A stretch of 19,189 bases of DNA from CAWFFV01 sp963814985 (GTDB lineage: Bacteria > Chloroflexota > Ktedonobacteria > Ktedonobacterales > Ktedonobacteraceae), in assembly GCA_963814985.1 (NCBI GenBank), contig CAWFFV010000120.1, positions 1-19,189 on the forward strand, written 5' to 3'. Within the stretch, counting starts at the first letter, position 1. Every line of letters starts with the position of its first letter. The position numbers were made by a program, and so were the translations under genes. The notes beneath the pieces were generated by a model, which did not search any database, had not been told where the DNA came from, and was given only the letters and a program-made list of their open reading frames with translations. This document shows, in pieces, positions 13,692 to 19,189 of the stretch.

Positions 13692-14922
13692 ATGCAGGTG
13701 ATGTATCAACGGTGCGCAGGCATTGATGTGCATCTGCGCTTTTTGGTGGTGTGTCTGATCATTATTGAGGCTGGGCAACGGCGTAAGGAGATTCGCACAT
13801 TCCGCAATGAAACGGCGGATCTCTTGGCTTTGCGTGCGTGGTTAGTGGAAGAAAAGTGCACCCATGTGGGCATGGAGAGCACCGGCGTGTATTGGATGCA
13901 GGTCTATCGACGCCTGGAAGGCTTTTTCGAGCTGGTCGTGGCCAATGCTCAACATATCAAAGGGGTGCCCGGTCGCAAAACAGATGTTCAAGATGCTGAG
14001 TGGATTGCCGATTTGTTGCAACATGGATTGGTCACAGCGAGTTTTGTGCCCAGTCAAGAACAACAAGACGTGCGTGATCTGACGCGAACGCGAGTGAGCC
14101 TCGTGCAGGAACGTGCTCGCCTCGTCAATCGAGTACAGAAAGTCCTGGAAGAGGCAGGGATCAAATTATCCACGGTGCTCAGCGATGTGATGGGCTTGTC
14201 AGGACGAGCCATCTTGGATGCAGTATGTGTGGGAGAAAGCGATCCTCATCGGCTGGCCGGGTCGTGTCCACCCCAGTGTGCATGCAACTCGAGGAGCAAA
14301 TGAGAGCAGCTCTCACAGCAGAAGTGCGAGAGCACCATCGCTTCTTGTTGCGAGAATTGCTCTCCCTCATTCGATGCACTGGATCGTTCGATCAAGCATC
14401 TGGAACTGGAGATCGAGCAGCATCTGAGCCCTTTTGAGGAGCAGGTGAAGCGTTGTGAAAAGATCAATGGGGTGAGTCCCCACGTCTTGCATGTCTTGAT
14501 GGCAGAGATAGGAACCGATATGAAGCGCTTCCCGGATGCCGAGCACCTCAGCTCATGGGCAGGAGTGTGTCCAGGACACAAGGAAAGTGCAGGCAAACGA
14601 CTCAGCGGACGGGCAAGGCATGGCAATCGGTATGTGCGGGCAGCCCTGGTCCAAGCGGCTCATGGAGTTCGTCGATCTCATACCTATCTGGGAGAACGGG
14701 TATCGCCGCCTGAAAAAACGACGAGGGAGTAAACGAGCCGCGTTGGCGGTAGGCCATAGTATTCTCGTGATTTATTATCAGATGATGAAAACAGGAGAGG
14801 AGTACCAAGAGAAAGGAGAGGAGTTTTTCTTGCGCAAGGATCACGGGAAGATTGAGCGTCAGCTCGTCCGGCGTCTAGAGCGGCTGGGCTATCAGGTGAC
14901 CGCGCCGCCGCCAGCCGCTTGA
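13692..14922 (+). pseudogene. IS110-family transposase with four frameshifts
   Basis: The ATG 13692 lies 8 nt after AAAGGAG. The N-terminal RuvC-like DEDD domain is intact: D in CAGIDVHLRF, E in VGMESTGVYW, and D..D in GRKTDVQDAEWIADLL. The C-terminal Tnp domain (INGVSPHVLHVLMAEIGTDM; LSSWAGVCPGHKESAGKRLS, with the catalytic Ser in ESAGK; HGNRYVRAALVQAAHG) is also readable. The two halves are joined by a region with three frame changes near 14263, 14289 and 14370, each explained by one extra base, and a fourth extra base near 14706 precedes YRRLKKRRGSKRAALAVGHS. The stop is at 14920-14922. Because every lesion is a +1 and the codons are otherwise well conserved, recent decay or base-calling errors are both possible. 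IS110 enzymes act with a bridge RNA, probably the leader upstream. Confidence 0.85.
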
Positions 14923-15019
14923 ACAACACGCATCGGTCAACATAACTAGGGGTGAAAACCATAGCCAAAGGGAGGCTTCGGGGGGGACTTTTTTGTCTTT
15001 TTGTATGTATTTTCAGAGG

Positions 15020-15034
15020 ATTGTTGGCGAATTG
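15020..15034 (+). repeat. left terminal inverted repeat of the IS1182-family element
   Basis: ATTGTTGGCGAATTG, the exact reverse complement of 19173-19187. Confidence 0.85.
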
Positions 15035-15614
15035 GTCGGGAGAAAAATGTGAGATACTAGAGAGAAATGAGCAAGGCATGCAGCGAGGGGAACCGATGTC
15101 ATTACAACCACAAGCAATACCACCAATACCAGAAGAAACAGCACGTGTGGCTCGTGCCATTTTACCTAAAGGAAATACCTTTACTCACATGCGAGATGAA
15201 TTTGGGACATTTTTTCGAGATGAGGACTTTCTTGACTTATTTTCCGAGAAAGGACAACCTGCAGAATTGGCTTGGCGTCTTGCGCTCGTGATGGTCATGC
15301 AATATGCTGAAGGGTTAACTGATAGGCAGGCAGCCGAAGCACTGAAGAACACGTATTGATTTGAAATATGCATTGAGCCTGGAAATGACCGATCCAGGAT
15401 TTGACTTTGTGCGCCATGTCACGTGGTAATCTATCGCCGATGCAATCGGCACATGAAACTCAGAGGAGGTTTCTAAGGTCAACCAACCTACCTGACATCG
15501 AAAGATGGAACGGGAAAACAGCATGTTGGTAACGCCGCAGCTCCTCCAGGCGTAAAGGGAGAGATGGGCGGCAAGACCTGCATCCTATGGGAAGAGCTAG
15601 ACTGCTCGAAGTTT

Positions 15615-15621
15615 AATCCTG
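15615..15621 (+). other. exon-binding site 2 of the group II intron
   Basis: AATCCTG, complementary to CAGGATT (15395-15401), one base upstream of IBS1 in the 5' exon. It lies about 70 nt before EBS1, the usual order in domain I. Confidence 0.65.
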
Positions 15622-15687
15622 ACTGGGTTTAGAAGCCAACCTGCCGGAAAGCGCCTGAAACCGGCACTCTCTCCTGTCTCTATTAGA

Positions 15688-15693
15688 AAAGTC
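15688..15693 (+). other. exon-binding site 1 of the group II intron
   Basis: AAAGTC, the exact reverse complement of the last six bases of the 5' exon (GACTTT, 15403-15408). It sits in the loop of a perfect 8-bp stem 15676-15683/15695-15702, as EBS1 does in domain I. Stem coordinates are approximate to two or three bases. Confidence 0.8.
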
Positions 15694-15922
15694 GATAGGG
15701 ACACCTCTGGGAGAAGCAGAGCTATCAACGGGATACGCTCAAAGGATGAGTAGACGACCTAAGGGATGCTCGAGACGTAGATTACCGGCGGAACATGGGA
15801 TTGTCTAAGGACCGAGAGGTCTAAGATAACGGAGTCGCCGTAGTAGTCCGAGACGGTAACGCCGATCACATGGCGAAGGGCGACAGGAAGTTCAGATTGA
15901 AAAGCGCAGGGAGGTACTCGCG

Positions 15923-17710
15923 ATGAGAAGCGCCGAAACTGTCTTAACAATCATCCGAGAACGTGGCAAACGAGGACTGCCATTGGAAGATGTCTATCGC
16001 ATGCTCTACAACCCAGCTCTCTATTTGCGTGCCTATGCTCGTTTATACAAAAACAAAGGAGCAATGACGCAAGGAGCAACCGCCGAAACGGTGGACGCCA
16101 TGTCATTAGCAAAGATCGAACGGCTTATCAACGATATTCGACATGAACGACATCGATGGATGCCAGTGCGACGCGTCCACATTCCAAAGAAGAAAGGAGG
16201 ACAAAGACCTTTAGGGTTGCCCGTGTGGAAAGACAAGCTGCTGCAAGAAGTCATGCGCTCCATTCTCGAAGCCTACTATGAACCGCAGATGAGCCAGCAT
16301 TCACATGGGTTCCGTCAGGGTCGAGGATGTCACACAGCTCTCCGAGAAATCCAGACTACCTGGACTGGCTCTCGTTGGTTGGTGGAGGGCGATATCGCCA
16401 AATTCTTCGACACGATGGACCACTCGGTCTTGCTCGCTATTCTCAGCGAGAAAATTCATGATCAACGGTTTCTCAGACTGATTCGGCACCTCCTCGAAAG
16501 TGGCTATTTAGAGGAATGGAAATTCAACACCACTCTGAGCGGATGCCCGCAAGGAGGAGTGATTTCACCAATCCTCAGTAATATCTATCTTGACAGGTTA
16601 GACCAGTATGTCGAGCATGTATTGATTCCAAAGTACACACGAGGAAACAGACGAGCAGCCAATCCGCAATATACGACCCTACGCACACAGGAACAAAGGA
16701 TGAGACGAAGAGGAATGCGGGAAGAAGCAAAAACGTTGCACCAACAACGTCAGAAACTTCCTTCCATTGATCCTAACGATCAAACCTATCGACGACTCTA
16801 CTATGTTCGCTATGCGGACGACACCCTTTTTGGCTTTGCTGGTTCTCGATCTGAAGCAGAGGAAATTAAACAGCAACTGGGACACTTCTTGCGAGAGACG
16901 CTCAAGCTCGAAATGTCACAGGAAAAGACCTTGATCACTCATGCGAGTACAGAAAAGGCGCGCTTTCTCAACTATCATATCGTGAATCAACAATGTGACA
17001 CCAAACACACCAAGAAACGGCGTATCGCCAACGGACGCATCGGGCTCCTCGTCCCTCCAGATGTCGTTGAAAGCAAATGTGCCCTCTATCAGCGAGCGAG
17101 AAAACCCCATCATCGTCCCCAATTGCTGGAAAATGATGATTTTACCATCATCAGTCACTACCAGCAAGAATACCGGGGAGTGGTGCAATACTATCTGCTG
17201 GCCCAGAATGTCTCCTGGTTTGGGAAACTGTACTGGATAGCGAAGTGTTCTCTGCTCAAGACGCTTGCCTGCAAACACCAGAGCAGCATGAAAGCACAAT
17301 GGCGCAAGTATAAGGCAAGCTTCCAGGCAGCCAACGGAACACGCTACAAATGCCTGGAAATCCAAGTCCCGCGAGAAGGGAAGAAGCCGCTCGTTGCTCG
17401 ATTTGGAGGCATACCGCTCAAACGAGAACCAATGGCAACACTCATCGATCATCCTCCCAATGTTGCTCGACTAGAGCGCAACGAACTGATCAAGCGACTC
17501 CTTGCCGAGAAATGTGAACTCTGCGGATCACGGGAAAACGTGGAAGTCCATCATATCCGCAAGCTCGCTGATCTCGAAAAAGGAGGGAGAGAACGACCAC
17601 ATTGGGTTAAAATCATGGCAACCCGCCGAAGAAAGACTCTTGTGGTCTGCCACGTTTGTCACCGGGCTATCCATGCTGGACAGCCGACACGACCAAAGGT
17701 ATCGGATTGA
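15923..17710 (+). CDS. ltrA: group II intron-encoded reverse transcriptase/maturase/HNH endonuclease, 595 aa
   Basis: The protein binds the intron RNA, aids splicing and performs target-primed reverse transcription. The ATG 15923 follows GGAGG at 15911-15915. The RT domain contains RRVHIPKKKGGQRPLGLPVW, KLLQEVMRSILEAYYEP, SHGFRQGRGCHTAL, WLVEGDIAKFFDTMDHSVLL, SGCPQGGVISPILSNIYLD and the catalytic YADD at 297-300. The maturase (X) domain follows at about 420-480 (ISHYQQEYRGVVQYYLLAQN). The C-terminal HNH endonuclease carries C531/C534 (CELCG), H543-H544 (VEVHHIRKL) and C576/C579 with H580 (CHVCHRAIHAG), complete for DNA second-strand cleavage. The length is normal for the family, and the frame is intact, in contrast to the host transposase. 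The stop is at 17708-17710, ten bases before domain V. The intron therefore looks capable of mobility. The gene symbol is by family analogy. Confidence 0.95.
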   Translation: MRSAETVLTIIRERGKRGLPLEDVYRMLYNPALYLRAYARLYKNKGAMTQGATAETVDAMSLAKIERLINDIRHERHRWMPVRRVHIPKKKGGQRPLGLPVWKDKLLQEVMRSILEAYYEPQMSQHSHGFRQGRGCHTALREIQTTWTGSRWLVEGDIAKFFDTMDHSVLLAILSEKIHDQRFLRLIRHLLESGYLEEWKFNTTLSGCPQGGVISPILSNIYLDRLDQYVEHVLIPKYTRGNRRAANPQYTTLRTQEQRMRRRGMREEAKTLHQQRQKLPSIDPNDQTYRRLYYVRYADDTLFGFAGSRSEAEEIKQQLGHFLRETLKLEMSQEKTLITHASTEKARFLNYHIVNQQCDTKHTKKRRIANGRIGLLVPPDVVESKCALYQRARKPHHRPQLLENDDFTIISHYQQEYRGVVQYYLLAQNVSWFGKLYWIAKCSLLKTLACKHQSSMKAQWRKYKASFQAANGTRYKCLEIQVPREGKKPLVARFGGIPLKREPMATLIDHPPNVARLERNELIKRLLAEKCELCGSRENVEVHHIRKLADLEKGGRERPHWVKIMATRRRKTLVVCHVCHRAIHAGQPTRPKVSD

Positions 17711-17719
17711 ACGACTGGA

Positions 17720-17753
17720 AAGCTGTATGCTCGCAAACGGGCACGTACAGTTT
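17720..17753 (+). ncRNA. group II intron domain V
   Basis: A 34-nt hairpin: lower helix AAGCTGTA/TACAGTTT (8 bp, including the catalytic AGC-type triad), a two-base CG bulge on the 3' strand, upper helix TGCTCG/CGGGCA and a CAAA loop. This matches the canonical size and shape of domain V. Confidence 0.85.
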
Positions 17754-17756
17754 GGT

Positions 17757-17809
17757 GGGGGGCCGATGGAACAGGACAATTTCTGTACCTCGCCAGCGGC
17801 CTACCCAAC
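17757..17809 (+). ncRNA. group II intron domain VI with branch-point A
   Basis: GGGG-GGCCG at 17757-17765 pairs with CGGCC-T-CCC at 17797-17806, leaving A17803 bulged. A17803 is at the expected distance from the 3' splice site after C17809. Confidence 0.75.
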
Positions 17810-19172
17810 TCTGTACTGAGTGAATTTCGCAGTCGATTACTGACAAAACAGGCAGAACGCCGTCTTTTTGATATCATGCTCTCTCAGTGTCGAGAACGAG
17901 GATGGATAAAAGAGCGTGGAAAACAAAGAACAGACTCAACACATGTTTTGGCAGCAATCAGAACAACAAATCGTCTTGAATGTGTTGGAGAAGCAATGCG
18001 TCATGCGCTCAATATTCTTGCAGAAGTGGTTCCAGATTGGCTCTTAGAACATATGAAGCCAGAGTGGGCAAAGCGCTATCAATCTCGCTTTAGCGACTTT
18101 CGCTTACCAAAGGACGAAAAGCCACGTATGGAGTTGGCAGAGGAGATAGGTGCTGATGGTCGCTATCTTTTAGAGAAAGTCTCTGCAAGCTAGCGTCATG
18201 CCTGGTTACGAGATATACCAGCGATAGAAATAGTACGATGTATCTGGATACAACAATATCATGCAAGCGAACAGGGAGCACCATGGAGAAAAGATCAAGA
18301 GCTCCCTCCATCAGCAGCGCTTATTCAATCTCCTTATGATATGGAGGCACGGTACAGCAAGAAGAAAAATACAGGATGGGTAGGATATAAAGTTCATTTT
18401 ACTGAAACATGTGATTCTGATCGACCAAATCTTCTTCTTGAGGTAACAACGACTTCTGCTACAAAGCCGGATGGAGATGTTATGGAGGATCTTCATCACG
18501 CGTTTAGCAGAAAAAAAGGTGCTTCCCAGCCAACATCTCGTCGATAAAGGCTATGTCAATGCTGAAATTCTCGCAAAAAGTCAACAGATACATCAAATAG
18601 ATATCATTGGACCTGCTCTCCCTGATACATCATGGGCATCAAAAGATGCTAGAACGCTTTGATCATAGCGAATTCAGCATTGATTGGGAAGCAAAGAGCG
18701 TGCTCTGTCCTGCTGGACAAAAAAGTCGAGATTGGGGTCATATCCCTGATAGACACGGAAAGCCGAGTCTTCGTATACGGTTTCCTTTACCTGTATGCCG
18801 ATCTTGTCCACTCCATGCCCAATGTACCCCAATCGCGGCAAAAGTTCTTATTCTGCGCCCAGATAAACAAAGCTTATCAGGCACTTCAAGAAAATCGTAA
18901 ACGTCAGGAAACACCAGAATTTCGAGCGCTCTATGCAAAACGTGCGGGCATTGAGGGGACTGTTGCTCAAGCCGTAAGAACCTGCGAGATACGAAGATCA
19001 CGGTATATTGGGCAGAAAAAGCTGAATCTTCAGGCATTTCTCACTGCTACATCGATGAATGTGCTTCGTGCTTGTCATTGGGTAGCAGAAGAAAAACATG
19101 CAACTGCACCTTCTTCTCGTTTTGCGAAGTTGGTTGCTTCTGTTCAGCACGTTTCTGCGGCTTAGCTTCTGG

Positions 19173-19187
19173 CAATTCGCCAACAAT
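19173..19187 (-). repeat. right terminal inverted repeat of the IS1182-family element
   Basis: CAATTCGCCAACAAT on the + strand, the exact partner of 15020-15034, eight bases after the transposase stop codon. Confidence 0.85.
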
Positions 19188-19189
19188 AT

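Larger units (their letters stand above)
13402..14926 (+). mobile_element. IS110-family element inserted in IS630-D
   Basis: The element has an IS110-type transposase gene with a 290-nt structured leader and no terminal inverted repeats, as expected for the family. The left boundary lies within a few bases of 13401 because the IS630-D frame is intact up to GATAATCT (13394-13401). The right boundary is near 14926, where codons resembling the next part of the interrupted IS630 motif (DNL then ..H) appear. Both ends could share the dinucleotide CT (13400-13401 and 14920-14921), like the CT core of IS621, but the exact ends are inferred. Confidence 0.65.
15409..17809 (+). mobile_element. group II intron, complete, in the IS1182 transposase
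   Basis: The intron starts GTGCGCC (GUGYG consensus) right after the codons GGA TTT GAC TTT and ends CCTACCCAAC before TCT GTA CTG. Removing it restores GFDFSVLSEFRSRL of the transposase. Domain V is a canonical 34-nt hairpin (17720-17753) and domain VI (17757-17809) has a bulged A at 17803, six bases before the last. EBS1 AAAGTC (15688-15693) lies in the loop of an 8-bp stem (GTCTCTAT/ATAGGGAC) and pairs perfectly with IBS1 GACTTT (15403-15408). EBS2 AATCCTG (15615-15621) pairs with IBS2 CAGGATT (15395-15401). The intron protein is in domain IV. The intron is in sense orientation, so it could splice from the IS transcript. Confidence 0.92.
15096..19165 (+). pseudogene. IS1182-family transposase, split by an intron and frameshifted
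   Basis: The ATG 15096 follows AGGGGA. Exon 1 (15096-15408) encodes the N-terminal domain (MRDEFGTFFRDEDFLDLFSE; AWRLALVMVMQYAEGLTDRQ AAEALKN), then one extra base near 15351 shifts the frame before RIDLKYALSLEMTDPGFDF. Exon 2 (from 17810) continues SVLSEFRSRLL, QCRERGWIKERGKQRTDSTH and ECVGEAMRHALNIL. Further damage is a TAG at 18191-18193, and frame changes near 18500, 18655 and 18885. The downstream parts remain recognisable: WLRDIPAIEIVRCIW, SPYDMEARYSKKKNTGWVGY, LPSQHLVDKGYVNAEIL, FSIDWEAKSVLCPAG and AKRAGIEGTVAQAVRTCEIR, where the catalytic Glu is expected. Splicing would rejoin the exons in phase, but the protein would still be broken by the other lesions. Confidence 0.85.
15020..19187 (+). 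mobile_element. IS1182-family element containing a group II intron
   Basis: The ends are perfect 15-bp inverted repeats ATTGTTGGCGAATTG (15020-15034 and 19173-19187). Inside is a single transposase gene split by a 2401-nt group II intron. Without the intron the element would be 1767 bp, a normal size for the family. The flanking target duplication cannot be tested because the window ends two bases after the right end. The DNA between the IS110 element and this one (14927-15019) has G-runs and T-runs but no gene. Confidence 0.85.

Noticed and set aside
15011..15019. Target-site duplication of the IS1182-family element
   Set aside because: Only two bases remain after the right end in the window, so it cannot be tested.
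1..19189. CRISPR array, tRNA or rRNA genes
   Set aside because: No regularly spaced direct repeats, cloverleaf sequences or rRNA-like stretches were seen on reading through.

Overview
The window looks like accessory DNA from a large, IS-rich chromosome. The best guess is a Ktedonobacteria-type member of Chloroflexota. This rests on the family mix, recalled rather than searched: a TIR / single-membrane-helix / Thr-Ser-Pro linker / LamG-like sensor protein, a winged-helix regulator with a BTAD-like C-terminus, many IS630-family copies, IS110 and IS1182 elements, and a group II intron. No organism-specific marker proves it.

Layout. 1-427 is the 3' end of an rpoC-like gene with a one-base frameshift. 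589-1332 is an intact gene of unknown function. 1662-6166 is a three-layer transposon nest. A decayed minus-strand IS630 gene (IS630-A) was hit by a second IS630-type element (IS630-B, 2062-4012, TA target duplication) and by an IS66-like element (4224-6082, 8-bp target duplication). Removing both restores a continuous IS630 N-terminal reading frame. IS630-B is long because a Cys/His-rich zinc-binding protein gene lies between its left end and its transposase.

6543-9220 holds a frameshifted TIR-domain membrane protein gene, a 5'-truncated IS630 relic, and a minus-strand pair (51-aa protein, then a frameshifted HIT-family gene). 9623-11380 is a minus-strand cluster: a 110-aa two-helix membrane protein, a winged-helix/BTAD-like regulator 8 nt behind it, and a possible small downstream ORF. 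12013-12303 is an intact small zinc-ribbon protein behind an extended -10 promoter.

12341-19187 is a second mobile cluster. It has a MITE-like 23-bp inverted repeat, an IS630 (IS630-D) whose frame stops at its second catalytic Asp where an IS110 element is inserted, and an IS1182 element (15020-19187) whose transposase is split by a 2401-nt group II intron. The intron has an intact 595-aa reverse transcriptase/maturase/HNH protein. Its boundaries, domains V and VI, and both EBS-IBS pairings can be read from the sequence.

Functional picture. The intact genes are two transposases (IS630-B and IS66-like), the intron protein, two small zinc-binding proteins, the regulator/membrane pair, the 51-aa protein and the 589-1332 gene. 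The rest is decayed or frameshifted. The most noteworthy signals are the IS630 element with a zinc-protein cargo, the structured IS110 leader (candidate bridge RNA) with a second hairpin copy at 1676-1721 showing a compensatory base-pair change, and the intron-in-IS1182 arrangement. No tRNA, rRNA or CRISPR array was seen.
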